A DNA stretch of 33,566 nt from Paramacrobiotus richtersi (GCA_034698045.1 JAQGAU010000234.1:1-33566); one strand, 5' to 3'; positions 10,201 to 22,200 are shown, numbered from the stretch's first letter. Made by a program: numbers and translations. The notes: generated by a model from the sequence alone, not told the origin.

Positions 10201-13200
10201 CTGTAGATCGTCGTCAATTCATTCCAGAAGGCCGGGAAACGGTGATTACACTCCCGCTGGACGAGGAGAACGGAGACTTTGGCATCGAGCTGACCGGCGG
10301 ACGCTACACCTATCTGGTTAGTCAAACAGCTGTTTAGTGTTTTACTTGGTTTTTCGACAGGATGGTATAGTCCCGGTACTCGTATACCGGATTATCCGCT
10401 CTTGTGACATAATAATAAATATATATCTGGTCGACTTTATCTGAATTTATTAGCTGTCCAAGCCGTAAATTTGTATACAAAACAATTAAAACAGTAGATT
10501 TTTTCCAATTTTTTCTTCAAATCAAAGGTTAACGCAATAAAAAAAATACGCAAAATTATATAAAAATTTGCTTCCTGTTAGCTCGCGAAGTAACCAAAAT
10601 CAAACTAGCATTACCGCGCATAATTTCCACGCTCAAACGTCGAAACAAACAGCAATCAGAATAAGCGAAAATTATTATCATTATCATTCTTAATTGCATC
10701 GTGATTATTTCTGACACCCATCTAGCATCTCTGCATCCGGTTCGAACCGGCAACAATGTTGCACGCATCGGCGTAATAATACGCTGGCAAAATGTGCAAA
10801 AATAAACTTGGCAATATGTATTGATCAATCCCTTATCGAACTGTGTACTCTGCACTGGATGGCAGAAAATTGAATAATTCGGTGGTTAGCGACAGTGCAA
10901 CGCCGTGGCCCGCATTATGGTCGGGTCTGTTGTATTAGGGCAATTGAATGTGCGGCGGAGCGGAAGCGCTCCCGTTACATAAACTCCACACCGGCCGGAA
11001 ACGTGATGCCGGTAGTATATTATCTCTGATGGTTGGTGTTGGTTGCAGGGCAGTATTTGTGTACAGAAGATTTATAAGGATACGCCGGCCTACACCGATG
11101 GACGACTGAAACGCGGTGATATTGTCCTGGCTGTAAGTGGCTTTCTTATCGGGTTTCTGCTCTTGTTTTTTTTTTGTAAATTTTGATCTCCTTTTTTTGG
11201 CCAAAGTATCTTTCTTTAATGCAAAAATTAATGAAATTTATATATTTTGGCAATGGCCCAGAAATAATGTTGACACAAGAACAGTTTGGAAAATCAAATA
11301 AAAAATTTATCCCAGTTAGTGCGCGAAGGAACAGTAGCCAAAATCAAACTAACACTACCGCGCATTATTCCCACGCTTAAACGCTGAAACAAAAACACAA
11401 GTGGATCTGCTTTCTACTGTCCGTCAACACGAAAAATGCGCAGAAGATTACAAAAACATATCAAATAAATTTTGTAATTTTTGTATGCATTTTATGTATT
11501 TTATAAATTTTTATATTTTAAGAATAACTTAAATAAATGAATAAATTATTATTGAAAAGATGAAAATAAATTATACATTAAACAATAAATTTTATAATTT
11601 AAAGTGTGAATAATATTGTCCGTTAATGGGAGAAAAGCTGACAAATGGAAATTTAATATGCGTTTGTTAATAGCTCAAGTGCTTTATGGTGAAATACATC
11701 GAAGAAAAATAATAATTGTTTTACTTTTAAACAAATGATGCCTTGCTATTTATTTGTAGTTTATCAGCTAGATATTTATAAAATACATCAGTTATCATTC
11801 CTTAGTTATTAACAACATACGTCATCATACGTACAATCGATAAATAAACCAGTAAATGAATAATATAAATCCCAAGACAAAAAAGATGAAAGAAATGCGT
11901 GCTGCGTGCCGTGGTTAACAACCGCACAAACAGCGGTATAAAACCGGCATGCAATACAAATTGCACGCCTCTCCCGCTGCTAACAGCAGGGCTGTGGGAA
12001 GAGCCGGGACTCGGTGATCGTGTGATTACAGTGGGGTGATAGGGGCCTAATAATCCCCATCAGCATGTATGCTACGTTGCGACTAACAACGGGCATTTGG
12101 CAGATAAATGGCAAATCGATGAAGACGGCCTGCTTGGAGGATGCTAAAGCGGCACTACTGGAGACGCACCAGCCACTGCAGATTACCATCCTTAGGGATC
12201 CCGATCCCGTCCAGCTCTTTACCAGCACCGAGGGTAAGACGTCTGTACTGTAAGGCAGGGGATTTTGTCGTTGTATGCCCATAATGTGCGGTCGCATTGA
12301 CCGGAAGTTAATACGGTAGTCGGCTAGACGTTTTGATCTAAATGCACAAATAATATATGTCATATAATATGCTGTACAAAATGCAAATGGTGCACGTGCG
12401 GATGGGTATATATTCATAGAAATAAAATGTATATTGCACGGAGATTATTATTACAACACAAGAGCAGACAACCCATTTGGGACTTTAAGTCGGGTCGACA
12501 AGATATTATGTTATGCAAGCGTGACTGTGCTTTTTCAAGTAATTCTCATCTTAGAATTAGGTACAGTAACTTTGCTGGCAATCTAGAAGAAAGTAATGCT
12601 TTTTTTAAACTGTTTTAAAAACTCTAGATGACGCTTTTTCAAAAGCGACTACTCAGGTGAAAGCTTACGTGGATATAGAGATTTGTACTGGTTGCATGAG
12701 TGTTTTGGAATGTGGTTCTGTGCATACTTTTCTTCTTATCGTTCGGTCTAAAAACCTTTTCTCCTGTTGAGTATTACGGAAACGATGTTGTTGTCTAACT
12801 TGTGAACTGTGACCAGACTGATAGTGCCATGGGTTTGTCTGCTCAATAATAAACTAAACTAAGTATTACCGCCAAAATGTAGTTGGAGTCAAACGAATTT
12901 GAGACGTAGAAATGTATGAATCTAGACAATCTGATATACATTCTCTGAACGGATGATTCGCTGAACAGCAGCTGTATTGTGTGCTCAACAGATCCCAAGA
13001 TCTTCATCACAGCGGAACTGTGGAAGAATCATGCTAATGAGCCCTTGGGGATTTCTCTAATGGAGCGCAAGTAGGCCGGTGCACTGTTGACCCGCGTGTT
13101 GTATCTGTACAGATGCCCATTAATCCGAGTCTTGCATTTATCCAGGGGCGTCGGGGTGTTCGTCACGTGGGTGGTAGGTGATTGATAGCCGTGCAGTTAG

Positions 13201-14275
13201 TGCTCGTGACTGCATCTCTTAAGCGGATTATACACTCAGACATCGGGCTAATTGAATTGCATGCCATTCCGCCAGAAAGCGCTCCTTGATGACTGTGACA
13301 AAGGAGACTTGTCTCTGTAGAATCCCAACTCACCCGCCGGCCGCAATCAGCGCATCCGGCAGGGGGATAAGATGATCGACATCAACGGGCGCCCCGTCAA
13401 GGGACTGGACCAAGCCCAGGTGGCGGCCATTCTAAGGGTCAGTACGCAGTCCGGCCGCAGCTGTTGTAGGCAGCGTGGTCGGTGACTGGATACTGTAGCG
13501 CTTATCGGTTTAGTAAACTAGTTGTAGTGGTTTAATGTCCATGGACCATGGTCCATCGCAGCCATTGGAAATGTTCGAGTATCAGACACTTTCCTGTCAA
13601 CGAAATAAGTGTTGTGTGTTGTGTACATGTTGGTTGCGCAGATTCACAGAAAACCTCCCACGAGGATAGCACAATTAAGTCTGATCATACACACTAAAAA
13701 TCAATGCATCGCTAAGTTCTACAGAAGTAGCAGAACAACACATCACAGAATTCCCTTGTATTTGTGCAGGAAGCGGAGTACAATGTGGTGATCGTCCTGG
13801 GCCGCATTCCTTCCCTGTACGCCGCGGTCCAGGAGTGGGCGCGTGATATTCAGGGCGCCCTAACCACCGGGGTGCAGCGGACCTCCACGTGGACCTGCTC
13901 CGAGCTTAACGCTCTTAGGCAGCACCGGTAGGTAGTGCATAGATGTAGGTACAGAACAGTGCTGTTTATATACACGATACTACCCCATTCGCCGCTTTCA
14001 CATACTAAAGATAATTTTCTATGACATTTTCCACAATTGTTTACATATAATTGTAAAGGTCATCACCGCGGCTCTGACCGTAACGCACCCTACAATTGTC
14101 GTGTGCATGTTTGTACAGATTGAAGAAGAACGACGAAATGGATGGGATTCACGGACGGAAACGCAGTCGACGATTTTCCGCATTCAATATGAGATTACGC
14201 TCCAACTCCACCCAGATCGAACGCCTAGTAATACAGAATGCTGCCTCTTCCACGAATCCTGCTCCCAGGAAGTAA
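10201..14275 (+). CDS. tandem two-PDZ-domain protein, 5' end missing (288 aa seen)
   Basis: Eight exons join in phase: 10201-10316, 11049-11132, 12104-12233, 12992-13070, 13146-13173, 13321-13437, 13770-13927 and 14119-14275 (TAA). PDZ1 spans about residues 10-95: carboxylate loop DFGIEL, then GRLKRGDIVLAINGKSM. PDZ2 spans about 103-190: IFITAELWK, loop PLGISL, then VFVTWV and RIRQGDKMIDINGRPV. After PDZ2 come about 95 residues with no domain, ending in a basic segment (GRKRSRRF) and a Ser/Asn-rich tail. PDZ domains bind C-terminal peptides of membrane proteins and build scaffolds under membranes; the partner here is unknown. The first exon opens after an acceptor and has no ATG in frame, so upstream exons are missing. 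Exon 5 is only 28 bases. Exon 7 reads CGG TAG at its donor, so an unspliced form would stop there. I cannot assign orthology; the tandem does not resemble syntenin. Confidence 0.82.
10561..10655 (+). repeat. dispersed repeat copy R3 (PDZ gene intron)
   Basis: Shares GTTAGCTCGCGAAG, CCAAAATCAAACTA, ACCGCGCAT, CCACGCT and GAAACAAA with R4 in order. It lies in the intron before the 84-base PDZ exon, while R4 lies in the intron after it. Confidence 0.6.
10737..10750. repeat. 14-bp perfect palindrome
   Basis: CCGGTTCGAACCGG is its own reverse complement. It contains a GGTTCGAA word like the internal B-box of tRNA genes, but no tRNA fold or A-box was found nearby. It lies in a PDZ-gene intron, 80 bases past repeat R3. 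Confidence 0.6.
11244..11400 (+). repeat. dispersed repeat copy R4, longest copy
   Basis: This is the best-preserved member of the family. Its 5' half matches R1 and its 3' half matches R2 and R3 (ATCCCAGTTAGTGCGCGAAG, CCAAAATCAAACTAACA, ACCGCGCATTAT, CCACGCTTAAACG, GAAACAAA). The length is at least 157 bases. The class (SINE, MITE or other) is undetermined. Confidence 0.6.
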
Positions 14276-14385
14276 TATCCACAAACAGGTGTCACATGGT
14301 TGGACAGTGATTCGAAGCACCACGCTATTATGCACAGCAACTACTCATGATGTTCTGTGGAGCGGTTGTTTGTCGTTCAATACGC

Positions 14386-14391
14386 AATAAA
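14386..14391 (+). terminator. polyadenylation signal of the PDZ gene
   Basis: AATAAA lies 111 bases after the TAA stop, in the expected place for a short 3' untranslated region. Confidence 0.5.
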
Positions 14392-14999
14392 ATGTGATTT
14401 ACCGCGATATTGCACCTGGTTGTTACTAGGAAAGTCTGCAAGCTGGGCAAGAACAGTATGTAAAGTGTACAATCGCACAATCAAGCAATATAAAGTACAG
14501 TACACGAAGGAAAGTAAACACAGCGTTGTACAAATGTGATTGATCGCGAGTCTGATCAAAATCTGATCGCGAAAGGTCAACTTTAGGTACCGGGCGAAAG
14601 CGTACCATACGTACAGTAAAAGGTCAGCAGCTGAGTTTACTTGGCAGTATGATTGATTTGGCAACATGTGCGGACCAAGAAACGATGCAACTGACTTAAT
14701 TGTGAAATTCTGTCATATTTACCATAATTTGTTGTGATTTGATGAGAACTCTTGATACTCAGAATGATCAGTTTGTGGCTCGCCATGTATTGCGCCATTC
14801 TTTTGAACTTCTAAGCTGTTGTTATACGTGTGAATCACGTTGGCAACATACAGTTTTTATAACGAAGAACTCAAACTGATGGTGAAGAACTCCACATAAG
14901 TCTGTAATGCACAAGAAAGCACTTATGTATACGTACGAAAGAACGACGGTATCAACGTAAAATGGACATGTTTTCTGCTGGGATTCGAGTACGCGTACC
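14392..14999. other. intergenic, probable GPD2 promoter region
   Basis: There are no genes. Two AAAGGTCA sites lie 47 bases apart (14572 and 14619), with a third upstream at 14055. No clear TATA box precedes the GPD2 start. Confidence 0.4.
14572..14626 (+). promoter_or_regulatory. pair of AAAGGTCA nuclear-receptor half-sites upstream of GPD2
   Basis: Exact copies at 14572-14579 and 14619-14626, in the same orientation, 406-460 bases before the GPD2 ATG. Extended half-sites of this form are bound by several nuclear receptors in animals. Binding here is inferred only from sequence. Confidence 0.35.
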
Positions 15000-15023
15000 A
15001 TGATCATGACGGAATACGCTTGA
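15000..15023 (+). promoter_or_regulatory. upstream open reading frame in the GPD2 leader
   Basis: ATG ATC ATG ACG GAA TAC GCT TGA ends 8 bases before the GPD2 ATG. A uORF this close would be expected to lower or regulate translation of the main frame, if it is within the mature leader. Confidence 0.35.
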
Positions 15024-15031
15024 GAGCCATC

Positions 15032-18000
15032 ATGCCGATCATCTCCACCATCATCAAAACAGCTACCGTAGCAGCGGCCGCCGTCGGCAGTAGTTTTCTC
15101 GGTTTAACGGGCTACAAGATTTATGATTTGAAAAAGTATTCCAGTGTGCGACTGGCTAGCAATGCCAAGCCCCCAGAGTACCTGGAGAAGCTGCCCACGC
15201 GGGACGGACAGCTGACCTTTCTGGAGGACACCCCCGAGTATGATGTTCTCGTCATTGGGGGCGGAGCCACTGTAAGTCTTTTGCCAGTGACCTTTTACGT
15301 ACTGGTCAAATTCAAGCAAGAACTGAACTGAAACCTATTAACTGATCAAGGCTGTGAATAAAATGATGCATTTAAGTGACGAAAATTAATGAGTTAAAGT
15401 AGCTTAAAAGTAACAAACAAATAAGTTAATGAATTAGCTAAATTAATGAATTTAAAGTTAAATATGAGTTAAATTACACGATAACACAAAGGCTTATATC
15501 AAATAATATACAAAATTTAATATCAATATGCTCCGTTGTTGTCCACAATTCCGTTTGTATTTGAAGGGATGTGGCGTCGCTCTGGATGCTGTAACAAGAG
15601 GACTAAAAACCGGTAAGTCCAGCGTATATGGTCTCGAATAGGGTCCTCCATAATGCAAAAGACTTGATTTACTGGTAAACACTATGACCGCAATGTACAA
15701 GTAGCTCGTTTTACTGACAGTTACCTAATTGCATTAAACTAATAACCGTGTTACAGCTTTGGTGGACCGAGGCGATTTTGCCGGGCAGACCAGCAGTAAG
15801 AGTACTAAACTGATCCATGGAGGTGTCCGCTATCTACAGGCCGCCATCCTGGGTTTCGATTACCAGCAATACCAAATGGTAATAACTACTTCACAACCCT
15901 TGTTTTATGTTAATTAATTTTTGTATCTGTTATATTCTATTGTTAAATATATATCTCTATATTTTGATTTAGTAAAATCACGCTGAATTCTACCAAAATA
16001 ACTAAAATATTAGTAAAATTATCGATAAATTAAGTATACTTTCTCAACCAAAGGTCAAAGAAGCTCTACGCGAACGCAGTAACTTCCTGTCCATCGCGCC
16101 CCACCTAACGCGTGCCCTACCCATCCTCCTTCCTCTACGCAGCTGGCTGGACATCCCTTATATGTGGGTAGGTAAGCCGCACGTTCGCCTCGCGACGCCA
16201 TCGCCATCGCCTCCGTGACCTTTACACGTTCTCCCGCTGATCGGCCGCCTTTGTACTGTAGGCATCAAGCTGTACGACCTGATCTCGGGGGACTCGGTGC
16301 TGCGGCACTCGTACTACGTGGGGAAGGAGCGGGCACTGGACTACTTCCCCCAGCTGCGGGAGGACGACCTCCGGGCGGGCATGGTGTACTTTGACGGCCA
16401 GCAGAATGACGCGCGGATGGGGCTGGCTCTCGCCATTACGGCCGCGCGGATGGGCGCCAATATTGCTAATTATGTGGAGGTGGTCAATTTGGTCAAGTTG
16501 CGGGATGGATGGAGGGAGTTTGTCAGGGGGGCGGTGGTCAGAGGTACTGTGTTCTCAGGATACGTAGCATACTTAATTTCTAGATGAGCTAAATCCATAC
16601 AAAAAACCTTAATGCCAACAGTACTATTTCGCAAAAATTACCAGTCTAAACTGAATAATTTAAAAAATAATAATTATTTAGTGTGTGACCTGGATTTGGC
16701 GTTCTCTATGCGTAATAGCCAGTTCCGTGGATGAACTACGTGGTGGCTGGTATGTCGCTGATTCGTCAGTCTTTGCAGACGTCCTGACCAATCGCGAGTT
16801 CGTCATCCGCGCCAAATGCGTCATCAACGCCACCGGCCCCTTCACCGACGAAATGCGCCACATCGACAACGCCGGGACCGAGCCCATCTGCGTACCCAGC
16901 GCCGGCATCCACATTGCCCTGCCGGCGTACTTCTGCCCGCGGAACTTGGGGCTGATCAACACCAAGACCAGTGATGGGCGGGTCATCTTCATCCTACCGG
17001 TAGATCTGAATCCAGCAGCTCAATTCAATGATTACCGTGTGATCATAATGTTGGGGCTTGGTTGACAGTGGGAAGGCGTAACATTGGCCGGTACCACCGA
17101 CACCCCGACGGAGGTGACCAGTGAGCCGGGGGCCAGTGAGTTGGAGGTGGAGTTTGTCCTTAAGGAATGCCAGGAACTCCTGAAAACCAATGTCGACAAG
17201 GGGGATATCCTGTCCGTCTGGTCGGGGATTCGGCCGCTGGTACGGAATCCCCATTCCAAGGACACCAAGAGTCTGGCGCGTACTCATATGTAGGTAAATC
17301 GAACGGCGCTGATGCGATTCCGAAGATGTTTTCTGTTCGCTTAAGGAACACTTGTGCGAGGAGTTAACGAACAAACTAATTAACTAGTTTTGTATTTATT
17401 TATTCACGTATTTATTTATACAATTTTGTAGTTGTATACAGTTGTATATTTTTTATTAATTTATTATTCGTATCTAGAATAAATGAACAATAAAGTTAAG
17501 TTGTTCATTTACTAATTTGGACATTTAATTTATTTTGGTATTTTTATATTGTTGATAATTTATGTGACTATCAGTTTTTTGTGAATAGTGTGGAGGTCAG
17601 CCCCTCCCAGCTAATCACCATTGCCGGCGGCAAATGGACGACATACCGCGCCATGGCCGAGGAGACAGTCGATAAGGCCATTAGCGAGTGTAATCTCAAA
17701 CCCAGTAAACAGTTCTCGCAGACCTTAGGCTTTCCGCTGGAAGGCGCGCACGGTACATACGCATTGTACATGCATTAGTGCCGAAACGTATTTTACAAAA
17801 TCAGTTGACAGAGTATGAGCCGGAATTCTTTGTGCGTCTCGTCAAGGATTACGGTGTCGATTATGACGTTGCAAAGGTACGCTATGCGCTCTACGCTATG
17901 CTATGCACGTACGTTGGACTTTTCTTACAGTTTTTATATAATGCTTGTGAGTTTTATTTTTTGCTGATTTTTTTATTATTTCTTTGATGCTTGTACTGGC

Positions 18001-18876
18001 GTGTAAAGTGTACTCTGGTGTGTTGTAGCATCTCGCCCACCAGTATGGCGATCAGAGTGAAGAAGTGGTCAAGCTAACCGAACTGACGGGCAAGTCGTGG
18101 CCGGTCAGCGGCGTCCGCTTACTGGAGCACTATCCGTACCTGGAAGCCGAAGTGCGGTATGCCGTGCGTAACCACTACGCCATCAATCTCACTGACGTCA
18201 TCGCCCGGCGGACGCGGCTGGCGTTCCAGGATGTCCACGCCACCAAGCAGGTAAAGTAGCAACAAGTTACAGCACCCGAACTCGAACTATCTGCGACCGC
18301 CCCGGGGTGTCCTTCACGTACCACGTCCTACAATTGTTGCCATTTGTACGTCACGGTTTCTGTTGCGTAGACGTTCAGTTGGTTAGTGTTAAAACGGCAC
18401 CACGGGGCGGCTGACAGACGAAAACGCTAGCTTTACCATCTGTTCACCAGGCGTTGCCGCGTATCATGGAGATCATGGGCCACGAACTCAAGTGGACAGA
18501 CGACCAAAAAGCCCGCCAAATGGAGGACGCCCTGACCTTTCTCCAGCACCAAATGGGCTACACCACCCTCCAGCCCGACCATCCGGTCACCGTCCCCCGC
18601 GAGGTGGTGGCCAACTATGTCCAGCATTTCCGTGAGATCGAGAAGAAGCCGGGCACCGGGCTAACATACAAGAAGGTGCTCAGTTTGCTGCGGGAGCTGC
18701 AGCTGGGCGAGGTGGACGAGGAGCAGCTGGTGACCCTGCTCAAGCATGTCAAAGCATTACACCGCAACAAGACCATCAGTCTGATGGAGTTCTTAGCCGT
18801 GGCTAGTCAGTTGAAGCGGATACAGGAGTTTGCGGCACAGGAGGAGAAACGGAAGCACTGGCCGCATAAAACTTGA
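15032..18876 (+). CDS. GPD2: mitochondrial FAD-dependent glycerol-3-phosphate dehydrogenase (728 aa, 11 exons)
   Basis: Oxidises glycerol 3-phosphate to dihydroxyacetone phosphate at the outer face of the inner mitochondrial membrane and passes electrons to ubiquinone. Exons: 15032-15271, 15567-15612, 15757-15878, 16054-16171, 16262-16543, 16719-16999, 17069-17289, 17589-17752, 17812-17876, 18029-18250, 18451-18876. They join in phase to 728 residues; the human enzyme is 727. Residues 1-35 form a hydrophobic, Ala-rich leader. The FAD motif VLVIGGGATGCG is at about 72-83, followed by TSSKSTKLIHGGVRYLQ, YDGQ-type FDGQQNDARM, CVINATGPFTD, DGRVIFILPW, AGTTDTPTEV, WSGIRPLV and ITIAGGKWTTYR. The C-terminal 90 or so residues keep the EF-hand-like helices but lack acidic loop residues (EIEKKPGTGLTY and ALHRNKTISLMEF), so calcium control is probably lost. 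The start chosen is the first ATG in frame, after a short uORF. Confidence 0.96.
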
Positions 18877-19261
18877 TCCCCGTGACCTTTGTGTGTTGTT
18901 GCTCCTTTTCTATCGTTCTATCATGTTTGTACACGAAACGGCCGATGGCAGGTGCTGTTTTTGCTCAGTACACAACAATCAGGTCGTTCGTGACCTTTAC
19001 AGAACAATGTCTATTACATTGCATCAGGAAGACCGAAAACATGATAAAATCAAATGCATGTAAACAGCACGGTCGATACTGCGACAAAAATCATTCTGAA
19101 CACACAATTCAAATAACTATAACTTCGATTTTCGGCACAGACGTTCAACACAAACTTTATCTGGAGAAAATACAGTTGCACAGGGAAAGTAGCGTATGCT
19201 ACAGTTTAATAAATAAATCTGGATATTCTGACCGAAAGACTACACGTAAGATCAACGCGCT
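18877..19261. other. shared 3' region of convergent GPD2 and receptor genes
   Basis: Only 385 bases separate the two stop codons. Two TGACCTTT sites occur just past the GPD2 stop (18883 and 18991). No gene is present. Confidence 0.5.
19205..19217. terminator. two-way polyadenylation signal cluster
   Basis: Plus strand has overlapping AATAAA words (19208-19213 and 19212-19217) for GPD2. Minus strand has ATTAAA (plus 19205-19210), 52 bases past the receptor stop. If both are used, the two 3' ends meet or overlap here. Confidence 0.45.
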
Positions 19262-22200
19262 TCACGACAGAGGATCCGATGATTTACTGAGCGGGGAGAG
19301 GACAAGCAGCGCCACGGTGGTACAGCAGATGAGCAGGAGAAACACATAAAAGCACACCCTATCCAGGATCTCCGCCACCCGTCGCCACTCGGCCAGATTC
19401 TCCTCCATCTTCTTCTCCTCATCAAACTTATCCAGCAGACACTTGACCCGGCCGACAATATCCCCGCTGGCGGGCGCCGCCGACGACGCCATGGACACAC
19501 TGGTCGACTGGGTGGACTCGTAGCTGATCTGGGCGTAGGGGACGTGGTTGACTGGGCCCAGGGGGCGGTTGAGTCCGACTAGACGGCGGAACTCGTGGAG
19601 GTCGGCGTCGGCGTCCTGGCAGGTGGTGTTGCGGTAGGTGTGGGCGGGGAGGGCGGTGACCGGGGGCAGGAGACGCCCGTCGATCGAGTACAGCGGCCGC
19701 ATGCAGATCAGGCGGGCGAGGTAGCCGAAGGCCAGGCGACGGAGCCAGGTGGGGACGTGGTTGCGTTTGAAGCCTCGGTAGTGTAGGTTGAGAATGGTCA
19801 CGGTCATGGCCACGGAGAAGCTGGCGATGAACTCGGTCGAGAGGATGTAGATGCCTGCCAATGTCGGCAATTATTTTTATATTTTTCACTACTTTAATAA
19901 AATAGTAAATTATTTAAAAATATATTTAACCATTTTTAAATTAATTTAATCGGTTTAAATCTTGCCAAACTCGGCTGATTTTTTCAAACTATATAAATTA
20001 ATTAATTTTTCCACAAAATTTAATTTAATAATTAATTTATTTAGATATTTCCTATTTCGTTGACTATTTTAACTAATGTTTTTAAAAATAGCAGAACTTC
20101 ACTAAAATAATTTTGTTAAGCAATTGAAATAAATGTTTAGTGATAGAATTCTGAGATTAGGATTGTCGTAACATTCGAAGTGTAGTAAAGGTCAACTGAC
20201 CGAGAAGCGGCATGTCATCCGACGTCTCGGGCATGGTTTCCCCGATCATCAGCATGAACACGGAAAATGCCAGCAGCACCGTCAAACCCAACGTAATCTT
20301 TTCCCCTACAGTAACAAATGAATTTACTGCAGTATACTGCTAAATATACCACTGATACTACGCTAAACTGGAATGTAGAGAAACATTTTTAATTAATTAT
20401 AACTGAACACAGACCAAAATAACTGCAAATAAATCAATAAAAATCTACACCACCAACCGGCATCGCACGGCAGCCAGAAGAGGATAATCGTCAGCATAGA
20501 AAGCATGATACAGGGCGCAATAATATTGTATCCGTAGTAGGCTGTAATACGGCGAATGTGGAGATGCACCGTGACGTCGGGGAAGGGCTCCGGACAGCAG
20601 GCGTAGTAGTTGACATTACGGACCATGCTCGTGTTGACGATGAGCCATTCCGCTGTGTATACACACCACCAATTACAATCAATGTACTGTACACGTAAAC
20701 TCCTCATATAATCCTAATAACTTTGTCATTTCGGAAGACATATAGTGCAAAAACAATACAGGGTTCCAAAACTCGTAAGCCAAGCAAATCGGACCACTTC
20801 GGACACAGTTATCGACTAGGCGAGCTTCCGTAGTAAAATGCGCTGGCGCTGAGTATATATAGAGGACCTTCACTTGCTCCGGTCGATAATTTAACTCGTT
20901 CTGGTCGCCGCTTACCGCTCTCGACGTATGCTGACCGATCCACCTCGGCTTTCCTCTTAATCACGTCCAACTGCGACGAAAACCACCATTTTCCAATATG
21001 GCCTTCTTCTTAATGTGAGCAACAGAACGGTCTTACTTGGAATCCATCGTAGATCCACGATCCCAGTTTCAAGTAACACCGTTGATCCTATTGGACAAAA
21101 TATATTACACTGCACATGTACGCTCACTTGTTCTAATACGTGGTGACCTTTCCTTTAACCGCTCGGCTTTGTACGAGAGTATGCTACTCAAGTGAATTTC
21201 TCAAAGTAAACAGCATGGCTCTTCAAATGTACACTATGCATGTACAGTACGACAGCTGCGTCGATAGAGGTGATTGAGAAACCATGTTATTATTACACCT
21301 GGATCAATACATATGGCTTACGTCGAAGGGGAAGTATTTGGTCTTAATCCGGCAGGTACTGCGCATTTTGGTCGGCGGATTCCAGAAGATGGATCCATTG
21401 TACTGCAGCACCACATTCACCGGCATCAGATTCTTGTTGTAGTCATCCGCACTGTACGCAGTACAAACAAACGTTCAACGTGGCTGCACATTTTTCGGAC
21501 AGTTGTGCAGACTTATAGATTGCATATACATCGATTTTGCCAGCAGCTGGAAGTAGCGGAAAAAAGGATACCACATGTTACAGTATTCGATATAATTATA
21601 TAGGTTTGTCTGCAACTGCACTCGTTACACTTGCATATAACAATTTATTCTTAATTATAAAATAAAAACGAAGGTAATACAGACAGAAACGGAGGTAATA
21701 TGGAAAGTCCGTTTTAAGTTTTAACATGCGTATTAACTATCTACGGCATTTCGGCTGCTGTTAGATTGATATAGCAAAATCACAGTAACACATTTAACGA
21801 TGAAGGAAAACAGTAACTAAATGTGAAAACGAGGAGCTAATGTGTACCACCGTGAACGGCGGGAGTACAAGCTTTCTATATCGGATTCTATCGCACATTG
21901 GTTTGCGCGACATCACGTACTTATTGTAGAGCACGATATCCGGAAGCCAGACCTTCGTGCTGGGCATAATGAGCACCCGTATCCCCCCGAACCGACTGGG
22001 ATCCCATACCAGCACTTCATCCACCCATTCCTATTCACAATTGTCATGTTGACACAAACTCCGTGTTAATAATCAACAGTCCACGGATTACAACCGCAGA
22101 TTTTTGACAGCTTTACCATTTCAAACCAGACGTTAGTTGTCAGCACTTGATTCCGCTCATCCACGGAGGAGATGGCCGTCAGGACGAATCCCACTTTCAC

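Noticed and set aside
10690-10760. Possible tRNA gene suggested by GGTTCGAACC
   Set aside because: No matching A-box, anticodon stem or acceptor stem could be folded around it.
19428-19889. Arg/Pro-rich minus frame overlapping the last receptor exon
   Set aside because: Shadow of the GC-rich receptor exon in another frame.
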